Below are positions 41,181 to 48,776 of a DNA stretch of 64,000 bases, piece by piece. The notes beneath the pieces are model-generated. The model did no database searches, was not told where the DNA came from, and was given only the letters and a program-made list of their open reading frames with translations. A program made the position numbers and the translations under genes. Every line of letters starts with the position of its first letter. Position 1 is the stretch's first letter. Origin of the DNA: Streptomyces sp. B3I8 (lineage in GTDB: Bacteria; Actinomycetota; Actinomycetes; Streptomycetales; Streptomycetaceae); assembly GCF_030816915.1 (NCBI RefSeq), contig NZ_JAUSYN010000002.1, positions 1,811,501 through 1,875,500 on the forward strand. Direction: 5' to 3'.

Positions 41181-42038
41181 ATGTCTGGTCAGTCGCTGCT
41201 CATCCCCGGAGAGCTCTCCCCGGCCCGTTCCGTACCCGGCGGCATCCGCCGCCCCGAGTACGTCGGCAGGCCCGCGCCGACGCCGTACACGGGCCCGGAG
41301 GTGCAGACCCCGCAGACCGTCGAGGCGATGCGTGTCGCCGGCCGCATCGCGGCGCGCGCGATGGAGGAGGCGGCGAAGCACATCGCGCCCGGGGTGACCA
41401 CGGACCGGCTCGACCAGGTCGCGCACGAGTACATGTGCGATCACGGGGCGTACCCGTCCACCCTCGGCTACCGCGGTTTCCCCAAGTCGCTGTGCACATC
41501 GGTCAACGAGGTCATCTGCCACGGCATCCCGGACTCGACGGTGCTGCGGGACGGCGACATCGTCAACCTGGACGTGACGGCGTACATCGGCGGGGTGCAC
41601 GGCGACAACAACGCCACGTATTTCGTCGGCGAGGTCGACGAGGAGTCGCGGCTGCTGGTGGAACGGACCAGGGAGTCCCTGAACCGCGCGATCAAAGCGG
41701 TCCGGCCGGGCCGGCAGCTCAACATCATCGGCCGGGTGATCGAGTCGTACGCCAAGCGCTTCGGCTACGGCGTCGTGCGGGACTTCACCGGTCACGGCAT
41801 CAACTCGTCGTTCCACTCCGGCCTGATCGTCCCGCACTACGACGACCCGCGGGCGACGACGGTGATGCGGCCCGGCATGACCTTCACGATCGAGCCGATG
41901 CTGACGCTCGGCACGCACGAGTACGAGATGTGGGACGACGGCTGGACGGTCGTCACCGCGGACCGGAAGCGGACCGCCCAGTTCGAGCACACGCTGGTGG
42001 TCACGGAGACGGGCGCGGACATCCTGACGCTGCCGTGA
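41181..42038 (+). CDS. map: Type I methionine aminopeptidase
   Basis: 285 residues. It removes the initiator Met from new proteins. The five metal ligands are visible: Asp131 (VNLDVTAY), Asp142 (HGDNNATY), His205 (TGHGIN), Glu238 (FTIEPM) and Glu269 (QFEHT); His113 in CHGIP is catalytic. An N-terminal extension of about 40 residues with a PxxP stretch is usual in actinobacterial type Ic enzymes. It is cytoplasmic. Probably leaderless; the longer frame from 40788 has no support. Confidence 0.95.
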   Translation: MSGQSLLIPGELSPARSVPGGIRRPEYVGRPAPTPYTGPEVQTPQTVEAMRVAGRIAARAMEEAAKHIAPGVTTDRLDQVAHEYMCDHGAYPSTLGYRGFPKSLCTSVNEVICHGIPDSTVLRDGDIVNLDVTAYIGGVHGDNNATYFVGEVDEESRLLVERTRESLNRAIKAVRPGRQLNIIGRVIESYAKRFGYGVVRDFTGHGINSSFHSGLIVPHYDDPRATTVMRPGMTFTIEPMLTLGTHEYEMWDDGWTVVTADRKRTAQFEHTLVVTETGADILTLP

Positions 42039-42091
42039 CGGGCGCGCGGCGGCGCGCACCCTTACCGACACACCGTCGGCAAGTCATTGAC

Positions 42092-42110
42092 TTAGGTAAC
42101 CCTAACCATG
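42092..42110. promoter_or_regulatory. Iron box (DmdR1/DtxR-type) upstream of heme oxygenase
   Basis: TTAGGTAACCCTAACCATG matches about 14 of 19 positions of the DtxR-family consensus TTAGGTTAGCCTAACCTAA and lies 39 bp before the start codon. Iron repression of the gene is inferred. Confidence 0.8.
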
Positions 42111-42148
42111 CAGACTGAGGGCGCTTCCCGCCCGGCCCAGGAGGTCGC

Positions 42149-42817
42149 ATGAGCAGCACGCCGGAGAACACCCCGTTCTCCACCCTGATCCGCACCGCGT
42201 CGCACGAACAGCACCGGGAGGCGGAGGCGTCGACGTTCATGAGCGACCTGCTCGGCGGCCGCCTCGGCGTCGAGGCATACGCGCGCTACACCGAGCAACT
42301 GTGGTTCGTATACGAGGCGTTGGAGACCGGCCCCGCCGAGCGACTGACCTCGAACCCCGTGGCGGCCCCCTTCCTCCGTCCCGAACTGCGCCGCCTGCCC
42401 GCGCTGGAACGGGACCTGGCCCATCTGCGCGGCCCCGACTGGCGCACGGCCCTGACCGCCCTCCCGGCCACGGAGGAGTACGCGGACCGGATCCGCGCGG
42501 TCGCGGAACACTGGCCGGCCGGCTACCTCGCCCACCACTACACCCGCTACCTGGGCGACCTCTCCGGCGGCCAGATCATCCGCGACCGCGCGGAACGCGC
42601 CTGGGGCTTCCCCCGCAAGGGCGACGGCGTCCGCTTCTACGTCTTCGAGGGCATCCCCAACCCCGCCGCCTTCAAGCGCGAGTACCGCACCCTCCTGGAC
42701 GCCCTCCACGCCGACGACCTGGAGAAGCAACGCGTGGTGACGGAGTGCAGGCGCGCCTTCGCCCTGAACACGGCCGTCTTCCACGCCCTCGGCGAGGAGT
42801 TCCCGCTGACGGCGTGA
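42149..42817 (+). CDS. hmuO: Heme oxygenase (biliverdin-producing, HmuO type)
   Basis: 222 residues. It opens heme to biliverdin, CO and Fe2+ and so releases iron from heme. The proximal His22 lies in EQHREAEAS, and the distal-helix motif YLGDLSGGQ is intact. AGGAG lies 6 nt before the ATG. An iron box 39 bp upstream suggests expression under iron starvation, in line with the efe iron importer 5 kb away. No heme importer is in the window. Confidence 0.93.
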   Translation: MSSTPENTPFSTLIRTASHEQHREAEASTFMSDLLGGRLGVEAYARYTEQLWFVYEALETGPAERLTSNPVAAPFLRPELRRLPALERDLAHLRGPDWRTALTALPATEEYADRIRAVAEHWPAGYLAHHYTRYLGDLSGGQIIRDRAERAWGFPRKGDGVRFYVFEGIPNPAAFKREYRTLLDALHADDLEKQRVVTECRRAFALNTAVFHALGEEFPLTA

Positions 42818-42895
42818 TGCCGGGCGCCGGCACACGGCCTCACAGGAAACGCAGCCGCTCCAGCGCCATTCGCAGGCCGGCGTTCCAGCATCGAC

Positions 42896-43100
42896 AGACG
42901 GGGACCTTCCGCAGCGCGTCCAGCGCGACCGCCCGACCCGGACGTCCGAAGCCGCGGACATACCAAGTACAGCTCGTTCCTGGGCTCTTGCAGACGCAGG
43001 GTGCTTTCGCAGACAGCCTCCCTCTCGATCCGGGCGGTGTACGTGTCGCTGAGCACGGAGGCGTACGGGTGCCACCGGCCCGACCCCGCGGCGCTCGAGG
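42896..43100 (+). pseudogene. Remnant of an XRE/DUF5753-type regulator
   Basis: The frame around 42956-43012 reads RTYQVQLVPGLLQTQGAFA, very close to the DUF5753 signature (compare RTYEPQYVTGLLQTHDYA in the intact gene at 63204). The helix-turn-helix half and the rest of the domain are missing or out of frame. No start codon or ribosome site is present. Edges are approximate. Confidence 0.6.
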
Positions 43101-43515
43101 AGGCGGCTGCCACACGTGACGCCGCGTGGGAGACGACCTCGGCCTCGCCATCACCGACACGTCGACATGGCGCGGGAGCGGCTACAGCGGCGCCCGGGCC
43201 ACCGCTCGGGTGTTCCGGGCATCTCGCGCTCCGGCTCGTCACGCGGGCAGAGACCGCCGAGGTGGGTGTGCACCTCGGCGAGGCAAGCGGTTCGATGAGC
43301 GCCGCACGGTCCCGCGCCTGGGGCTCACGAAGCACGAGCCTCTCGGTCCCGATCGGGGCGGGTGACCAGGCGAGAGGTCCGGGATCAGTCATGGCGCCAG
43401 CCGATCAACAGGCCGGGCAGCGCTCAGGACTCGTCGACCCGATCAAGCCATCGGCGCCGTTCGCGGCTTCATGGGAGGGGGATGATCAGCTGAGTCGTTC
43501 GCGTCGGGGAGGATC
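43101..43515. other. Degraded accessory stretch around the GNAT remnant
   Basis: Together with the two fragments, bases 42840-43515 contain no intact gene. Open frames here are unsupported by ribosome sites, and codon third-position GC is less regular than in the flanking genes. Confidence 0.45.
43180..43392 (-). pseudogene. Frameshifted N-terminal fragment of a GNAT acetyltransferase
   Basis: The minus strand from 43392 reads MTDPGPLAWSPAPIGTERL, then VLREPQARDRAALIEPLASP, the usual GNAT N-terminus. Near 43276 the frame must shift by one base to continue EVHTHLGGLCPRDEPERE. The acetyl-CoA motif is absent. The far edge is approximate. Confidence 0.6.
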
Positions 43516-43518
43516 TTG

Positions 43519-44085
43519 ATGACCGTCACTTTGCGGGTGGGGGCGACGCCGTCCGCGTCCGCGCTCGTTCTGCGTCCTTGGGACGACGTCGACGTCGAGC
43601 CACTGGTCGAGGCGTACCGCGATCCCGCATTGCGTCGTTGGTCGAGTCACCCGGTGGAGAGCGTCGAGGGCGCGGCCGCGTGGTTGGAGTCGCAGAGACG
43701 CGGCTGGGAGACCGGGGAGCGATTGAGTTTCGCTGTGGTCGAGGATCGCTCCGGGGTCGACGGGGGCCGACTGGTGGGACACGTGGTGTTGAAGCGGGGC
43801 GGTTCTTCCGGCCGGGCATCGGCAGAGGTCGGCTATTGGACGGCGGCCCACGCTCGCGGCAGGGGTGTGGCGCCTCGTGCGCTCGAAGCGCTCACCGGGT
43901 GGGCCTTCGACGTCTTCGCGGGCGAAGGCCTGAAACGTCTCGACCTGCTCCACCAGGTGGACAACCTCGCGTCGTGCCGGGTCGCGGAGAAGGCGGGATA
44001 CGGGTTTCACCGGGTCCTCCCCGCTCAGCCACCTTTTCCCAGCGACGGCCACCTGCACAGGCGAAAGGCCGACACTGCGGCCTGA
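43519..44085 (+). CDS. GNAT-family N-acetyltransferase (RimJ/RimL type)
   Basis: 188 residues; ATG 43519 with GGGAGG 7 nt upstream. The acetyl-CoA motif A is ARGRGVAPRALEALTGWAF; the N-terminal LVLRPWDDVDVEPLVEAY and the C-terminal NLASCRVAEKAGYGFHRV are typical of the RimJ/RimL branch. It acetylates an amine on an unknown protein or small molecule. It follows a decayed region that also contains a GNAT fragment, possibly an older copy. Confidence 0.88.
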   Translation: MTVTLRVGATPSASALVLRPWDDVDVEPLVEAYRDPALRRWSSHPVESVEGAAAWLESQRRGWETGERLSFAVVEDRSGVDGGRLVGHVVLKRGGSSGRASAEVGYWTAAHARGRGVAPRALEALTGWAFDVFAGEGLKRLDLLHQVDNLASCRVAEKAGYGFHRVLPAQPPFPSDGHLHRRKADTAA

Positions 44086-44472
44086 TGCCGGGGAGTCGAG
44101 TCACCATGCGGACGAGGAAACCCGGAGCCCGACTCACCCCAGCGGGACGCCGAGTGCCGTTGCCAGGGCGTGACCGGCCTCCTGGAGGGCGGTGCCGGCC
44201 ACCCGTGCGGGTAGCGCCCGCCCGAAGCCCGCGCGGGGCACGGGGCGAGTCCTGCTCGGGGCTCGGACAGCCGTTCATCCTTGGTGAGCGGCAGTTCGCG
44301 CACCCTGCCCGCGGGGCTCCACGCCGGGACCGGCCGGGAAGAGGCCGGCGGTACCGTCACCACGCACATTGCGGGACGAATACCAATGGCCGAGCCCAGA
44401 GAGCCGCTCGCTGCGGACTGTCGGCCCGCGACGAGTAGGCTGATCGTTCGTCTTCGGACCGGGGAGGTCGGC
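44086..44472. other. Gap with a possible decayed minus-strand fragment
   Basis: 387 bp. On the minus strand a short frame ending near 44138 reads GTALQEAGHALATALGVPLG then stops, and another frame just upstream reads LPLTKDERLSEPRAG. This looks like the C-terminal end of a frameshifted gene, but I do not recognise the family and no start is visible. The right end holds the MarR gene's ribosome site. Confidence 0.35.
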
Positions 44473-44913
44473 GTGGACTATGGCGACAAGCTCTTCTGGC
44501 TGTCGGTTGTGATTCAACGCAAGTACGCGCAGATCTGCGCCGAGTTCGACCTGACCCCCTCGCAGGCCACGCTGCTCTGCGCGGTCAGGAACGAGCCGCG
44601 GCGGATGGCTGACCTCGCCGCGGCGTTGGGTATGACCAAGAACGCGTTGAGTCAGCTGGTCGATCGCACCGCGCGGCGCGAGCTGGTCGGCCGGGCGAGC
44701 TCGGCGCAGGACCGCCGGGTGGTCATGCTCAGTGCGACGCCCGCGGGGAAGGTGCTCGGCGAGGCCGTCTACGCCGAGATCGCCAAGCGCCTGCCCGAGA
44801 TCGCGAGGAACCTCGACGCCGAGGACCAGCGCGACTTCGAGCGCGTGGCCACCGCCGTCGTGGACACCTCGGACCTCTCTTCGCCCACCCCGGACCGGCC
44901 CGTCACGCCGTGA
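44473..44913 (+). CDS. MarR-family regulator
   Basis: 146 residues from the GTG at 44473, with GGAGG 5 nt upstream; the longer frame from 44281 is rejected because its extra residues are unlike any MarR. The winged helix includes MADLAAALGMTKNALSQLVD and the wing ASSAQDRRVVMLSAT. It lies directly upstream of the NmrA-type gene with two GTTCAT-GGC-ATGAAC-type palindromes between, so it probably controls that gene. Ligand unknown, often phenolic or oxidant in this family. Confidence 0.9.
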   Translation: MDYGDKLFWLSVVIQRKYAQICAEFDLTPSQATLLCAVRNEPRRMADLAAALGMTKNALSQLVDRTARRELVGRASSAQDRRVVMLSATPAGKVLGEAVYAEIAKRLPEIARNLDAEDQRDFERVATAVVDTSDLSSPTPDRPVTP

Positions 44914-44939
44914 GGTCCCGCTACCCGCACCTTGACGAA

Positions 44940-44954
44940 GTTCACGCCATGAAC
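44940..44954. promoter_or_regulatory. MarR-type operator 1
   Basis: GTTCACGCCATGAAC, a 6-3-6 palindrome with one mismatch, in the MarR-NmrA gap. Confidence 0.75.
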
Positions 44955-44961
44955 TAGTTTC

Positions 44962-44976
44962 GTTCATGGCATGAAC
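44962..44976. promoter_or_regulatory. MarR-type operator 2
   Basis: GTTCATGGCATGAAC, a perfect 6-3-6 palindrome centred 22 bp from operator 1, two helical turns, so dimers could bind on the same face. It lies about 20 bp before the NmrA ATG. Confidence 0.8.
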
Positions 44977-44994
44977 TACTGAAGGGTGGCAGCG

Positions 44995-45886
44995 ATGAGC
45001 ACACAGACGAAACGGCACGATCGCGGTCTTCGGCGCGACGGGGCAACAGGGCGGGGCGGTGGTCGACGCGCTGCTGGACCACAAGGCGCGGGTGCGGGCT
45101 CTGGTCCGCGACCCGCGGTCCGACCGGGCTCGGGCACTGGCCGCCCGCGGCGTCGAACTGGCGGCCGTCCGGGCCGACGACCCGGCGTCGCTGGCCGCCG
45201 CGCTGGCCACGGTCGAGGGGTTCTACTTCATGACTCCGGAGGCGAACAGCCTCGAAGAGGTCGAGGCGGAGATCCGCATCGGTACCGCGCTCGTCGACGC
45301 GGCGGTCGAGGCGGGCGTCCCGCACGTCGTGTTCAACTCGGTCTTCGGAGCGGACCGGGAGTCGGGGGTGCCGCACCACGACTCGAAGCACCGGATCGAG
45401 AAGCACCTGAGGAAATCGGGCCTCAAGGCCACGATGGTTCGCGCGACCGCCTTCATGGAGAACTTCGCGAGCGTGATGGCACCGGGCCTGGAGCACGGGG
45501 AGATCGTGCTGAGGCTGCCGCTGCCGGAGGACGTCGCCCTGAAGATGATCTCGGTCAGGGACATCGGCCGGGTCGCCGCCGCGCTCCTGCTCGGCACCGC
45601 CAAGGCGCCCGGCGGAGCCGTCGAGCTCGTCGGCGACGAGCTGACGGGTCCCCAGATCGCCGCGGCGTTCGGCGCGCGCGCCGGGCTCCCGGCACGGTAC
45701 GAGGCCCTTCCGTTGAGCGTGCTTCCCACCGACCTCGACAGGGTGATGTTCCGCGAGTTCGCGAAGGCGGCGGAACACCCCGCGGACCTCGCGGTGGTGC
45801 GCTCGATCGAGCCGGCCACCATGGACCTGGCCGGGTGGATCCAAGCCACCGGCTGGACCGCGCCCACCGACGTGGCCGGTTCCTGA
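44995..45886 (+). pseudogene. NmrA-like NAD(P)-binding oxidoreductase with an N-terminal frameshift
   Basis: The ATG at 44995 starts MSTQTKR and then runs out of frame. Shifting by one base at about 45008-45016 gives TIAVFGATGQQGGAVVDALL, the Rossmann loop, which continues in frame to 45886. No start codon lies between the in-frame stop at 44996 and the Rossmann motif. The intact remainder begins formally at the GTG 45059 but lacks the NAD(P) loop. The body (FYFMTPEAN, HVVFNSVFGADRES, ISVRDIGRVAAALLL) is typical of NmrA/quinone-reductase-like proteins. Either a real inactivating change or a one-base sequence error. Controlled by the adjacent MarR, by inference. Confidence 0.75.
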
Positions 45887-45971
45887 GCCTCCGGCCGCGA
45901 TGAACGCTCCGCCATCGCGCCCACGGTCTCGGCTCCGGGCACGGCAACGCATCCGCCAGCGGTTGAAGTAG

Positions 45972-46346
45972 TCACCGCAGCCTTCTGACGCGACGTGCTC
46001 CGAGGCGGTGGGCGACCATGGGTATCAGGTCGAGTCCGAACGACGGGACCGGCAGGCGCGGACCGCGCAGCACCTGCCGGACGCTCCACTGGGCCGCGGC
46101 TTCGCCCAGCGGTGGGCAACTGCCCTCGTCGTCCAGGTAGAGGGTCCGCCTACGGCCGCACCGGGTCCGACGGCGGGTCCGCTCCCGGCGGAGCCTGCGT
46201 TCCCGCAGCCGTTCGCCGATCCGGCTCGGCCGTACGTAGAGGGCCGAGCAGAGCAGCCGCGTCACCGGGTCCGGGACCGGGACGTCGGGTTCCGGCGACG
46301 ATTCCGGGGCGGCAGCCGGATCGGCCGCGGAAGACGGGATCGGCAA
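45972..46346 (-). CDS. Hypothetical basic protein
   Basis: 124 residues from a TTG start with AGGAG 8 nt upstream. The N-terminus is Pro/Ala/Glu-rich, the middle very Arg-rich (RLRERRLRRERTRRRTR), and the C-terminus reads VPSFGLDLIPMVAHRLGARR, resembling a short Streptomyces family with an SFGxDLxPxxxHxLxARR ending. Function unknown. A GTG at 46265 could be an alternative start. Confidence 0.45.
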   Translation of the reverse strand: MPIPSSAADPAAAPESSPEPDVPVPDPVTRLLCSALYVRPSRIGERLRERRLRRERTRRRTRCGRRRTLYLDDEGSCPPLGEAAAQWSVRQVLRGPRLPVPSFGLDLIPMVAHRLGARRVRRLR

Positions 46347-46384
46347 CCGGCCCGCTCCTCAACGCCGTCGGGCGGGTTGTGGGC

Positions 46385-47029
46385 TCAGCGTTCCAGGACC
46401 ACCCGGCCGCCCACCTCCACCCAGCCCCCCGGCTGGGGGGCGGTGAGGAGTTGAGAGCCGGCGCCCTGGGTGATGTTGAGGGCGCGGTCGAGTCGGGCCG
46501 TGAGGAGGAGGGCCGCGGCGCCCGTCGCCTCGTCCTCCTCGATGCCGTCGTCGCGGCCGGGGAACGCGCGGGCGCGGACGCGGCCGGCGGCCTCGTCGAG
46601 CCAGGCCCAGGCGTAGATCCACTCCCCGGAGGGCGGGACCGGGAGGGCCTCGACCTCCGCGGCCGTCGCGTACTGGCGCAGGGTGCGGGGCGGGGCCCAC
46701 TCCGGGCGGGCCTCGATCCAGGTGAACTCGCCGTCCAGGCGGGTGCCGACCGTCCCCGCCGGGGTGACCAGTTCGGGGACGTCCAGCAGCCAGGCCGTGC
46801 CGACGCAGGGGTGGCCGGCGAAGGGGAGGCGGAGGGTGGGGGTGTAGATGTCGATGACTCCGCGCTCGGGGTCGTCGACGAAGACGGTCTCGCTGAAGCC
46901 GAGTTTCGCCGCGAGGGCCTGGCGGTCCTCGCGGTTCGGGAGGGTGGAGCCGTTGCGGATGACGGCGAGTTCGTTGCCGTAGCCGGCGGTTGCTCCGCAG
47001 AAGACGCGGAGGACGTCGTAGTCGGTCAC
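46385..47029 (-). CDS. PhzF-family isomerase-like protein
   Basis: 214 residues from the GTG at 47029; TTAAAT ends 6 nt before it with no Shine-Dalgarno, so probably leaderless. PhzF features: YGNELAVI (Glu near the active site), LGFSETVFV, LPFAGHPCVGTAWLL and DEATGAAALLL. It is some 50 residues shorter than typical PhzF (about 270), mainly in the middle. PhzF-fold proteins are isomerases or epimerases; this one has no phenazine genes nearby and its substrate is unknown. Confidence 0.85.
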   Translation of the reverse strand: MTDYDVLRVFCGATAGYGNELAVIRNGSTLPNREDRQALAAKLGFSETVFVDDPERGVIDIYTPTLRLPFAGHPCVGTAWLLDVPELVTPAGTVGTRLDGEFTWIEARPEWAPPRTLRQYATAAEVEALPVPPSGEWIYAWAWLDEAAGRVRARAFPGRDDGIEEDEATGAAALLLTARLDRALNITQGAGSQLLTAPQPGGWVEVGGRVVLER

Positions 47030-47049
47030 GGGGGGATTTAAGCAGGGGA

Positions 47050-47220
47050 GTGGGGTGGGGAGGGGTATTCGCCCCCGCCGCCCCTGCCTTTCCCGTCCCG
47101 TCAAGGGGCTTCGCCCCTTGGGCCCCCGGCACGGGAGAGCTCGGGAGGGGGGAGCGCGGGCGGGTGCGGATCGGGGGTGGCTGGCCGCGCAGTTCCCCGC
47201 GACCCTTGAGGCGCGCCCCA
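47050..47220 (+). repeat. Dispersed hairpin element, copy D
   Basis: TTCGCCCCCGCCGCCCCTG, then CTTTCCCGTCCC, the hairpin CAAGGGGC-TTC-GCCCCTTG (47102-47120), and GCGCAGTTCCCCGCGACCC, ending in a second hairpin CGCGCCCC-AGC-GGGGCGCG (47212-47230). It lies between divergent phzF-like and efeO. Confidence 0.75.
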
Positions 47221-47350
47221 GCGGGGCGCGGCCTCTCGGGGCGCGGCCTCGCGGGGCGCGGCCTCGCGGGGCGCGGCCTCGCGGGGCGCGGCCTCGCGGG
47301 GCGCGGCCTCGCGGGGCGCGGCCTCGCGGGGCGCGGCCTCGCGGGGCGCG
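47221..47350 (+). repeat. 15-bp minisatellite, eight tandem units
   Basis: GCGGGGCGCGGCCTC is repeated eight times (47221-47340) with a single C-to-T-type change in unit 2 (TCGGGGCGCGGCCTC), followed by a partial ninth unit. It starts inside the second hairpin of copy D, so it looks like local amplification of that arm. It is noncoding: every frame gives only a five-residue repeat. Confidence 0.95.
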
Positions 47351-47525
47351 CCCCTTGCGAAGTGCGGGCGGACCCGGCTCTTGTGAGATGCGTCACCCGA
47401 CCTCTCTCGCCGGCAGGGCATTTGACCCGCGCTTTGCCTGTCCTTGGGGGCTCTTATTGGACAGTGAGATCTGGCCGTGGCTGTGATCCTCCCGTGAGAG
47501 GTGAATCACGACTCCTGCGGGTATG
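47351..47525. other. Spacer between the minisatellite and the efe iron boxes
   Basis: About 175 bp with no gene or clear dyad; it probably contains part of the efe promoter region. Confidence 0.4.
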
Positions 47526-47543
47526 ACTGAGGTAATCCTCAGT
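47526..47543. promoter_or_regulatory. Palindrome upstream of efeO, possible second iron box
   Basis: ACTGAGGTAATCCTCAGT is a perfect 7-4-7 dyad. It shares the AGGTNANCCT core with iron boxes and abuts the better-matching iron box at 47548. Confidence 0.55.
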
Positions 47544-47547
47544 TAAG

Positions 47548-47566
47548 TTAGGACAGCCTCACCTGT
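47548..47566. promoter_or_regulatory. Iron box (DmdR1/DtxR-type) upstream of efeO
   Basis: TTAGGACAGCCTCACCTGT matches about 14 of 19 positions of TTAGGTTAGCCTAACCTAA, 38 bp before the efeO start. Confidence 0.8.
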
Positions 47567-47603
47567 GCCTGTCTGATCTGTCGCCCCGGAGCCTGGAGTC
47601 CTG

Positions 47604-48743
47604 ATGCGAGCCGTCCGCCTCTCCGTCGTCACCGCCGTCGCCGGCGCGACTGCCCTGGTCGCCGTCACGGGCTGCACCGAGAAGAGCGACGCCAAGGACG
47701 GTGACGCGATCCAGGTGACCGCCGCCGACTCCACCTGCGACACCTCCGCGAAGTCCGTGCCCGCCGGGCAGGTCACCCTGCGGATCGAGAACAAGGGGTC
47801 CAAGGCGACCGAGGTCGAGATCCTCTTCCCGGACGACCGGATCGTGTCCGAGAAGGAGAACATCGGGCCGGGGACGAAGTACACGCTGACCGCCGAGGTC
47901 AAGGCGGGCGCGTACGAGGTGGCCTGCCGGCCGGGCATGAAGGGCCACGGTGTCCGCCAGAAGCTCACCGTCACCGGCGGTGGCAGGACCGCCGAGCGCG
48001 ATCCGCGGCTGGACAAGGCCGTCGCCGACTACCGGGCGTACGCGCAGGAGCAGGCCGACGCCACGCTGCCCGCCGTCAAGACCTTCGTGAAGGCGGTCAA
48101 GGACGGCGACCTCGCGGCGGCGAAGAAGGCGTACGCCCCCTCCCGCATCGGCTGGGAGCGCACCGAGCCGGTGGCCGAGTCCTTCGGCGACATCGACCCG
48201 AAGGTCGACACCCGCGCCGACGGCCTGGAGGAGGGCCAGAAGTGGACCGGCTGGCACCGGCTGGAGAAGGCCCTCTGGCAGGACAAGAAGATCGGTGCCA
48301 CCGAGAAGACCCTCGCCGACCAGCTCGTCACCGACCTCACCGACTGGCAGAAGCGGGTCGGCAAGGCGGAGATCACCCCCACCTCCATGGCCAACGGCGC
48401 CAAGGAGCTCCTCGACGAGGTCGCCACCGGCAAGGTCACCGGTGAGGAGGAGCGGTACTCGCACACCGACCTCGTCGACTTCAAGGCCAATGTCGAGGGC
48501 GCCCAGAAGTCGTACGAGCTGCTCAAGCCGGTCGCCGGGAAGAACGACCCCGCGCTCACCGCCGAGCTGGACAAGCAGTTCGCCGCGCTGGACAAGCTGC
48601 TCGACAAGTACCGCCCCAGCACGGACTCCTACGACTTCACCTCCTACGACAAGGTCGGCAAGGACGACCGCAAGGAGCTGTCGGACGCGGTCAACGCGCT
48701 CGCCGAGCCGCTGTCCAAGCTGGCCTCCGCCGTCGTCAAGTAG
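47604..48743 (+). CDS. efeO: Iron uptake lipoprotein EfeO (cupredoxin plus M75/imelysin domain)
   Basis: 379 residues with lipobox VTGC (Cys24), so it is anchored outside the membrane. An N-terminal cupredoxin-like domain (about 35-130, with the CRPGMKGHG metal site) is followed by an EfeM/EfeO M75 domain with GWHRLEKALW. It binds Fe2+/Fe3+ and passes it to EfeU. First gene of efeO-efeB-efeU, under an iron box. GGAG precedes the ATG. Confidence 0.95.
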   Translation: MRAVRLSVVTAVAGATALVAVTGCTEKSDAKDGDAIQVTAADSTCDTSAKSVPAGQVTLRIENKGSKATEVEILFPDDRIVSEKENIGPGTKYTLTAEVKAGAYEVACRPGMKGHGVRQKLTVTGGGRTAERDPRLDKAVADYRAYAQEQADATLPAVKTFVKAVKDGDLAAAKKAYAPSRIGWERTEPVAESFGDIDPKVDTRADGLEEGQKWTGWHRLEKALWQDKKIGATEKTLADQLVTDLTDWQKRVGKAEITPTSMANGAKELLDEVATGKVTGEEERYSHTDLVDFKANVEGAQKSYELLKPVAGKNDPALTAELDKQFAALDKLLDKYRPSTDSYDFTSYDKVGKDDRKELSDAVNALAEPLSKLASAVVK

Positions 48744-48776
48744 GACGAGCGAACACGTAGGGACGGACGTACGGGC

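Noticed and set aside
47055..47526. Frames over the minisatellite that translate to five-residue repeats such as GRGLA or PRGAR
   Set aside because: All three frames of a 15-bp repeat stay open; there is no start context or protein character. It is a DNA repeat, not a repeat protein.
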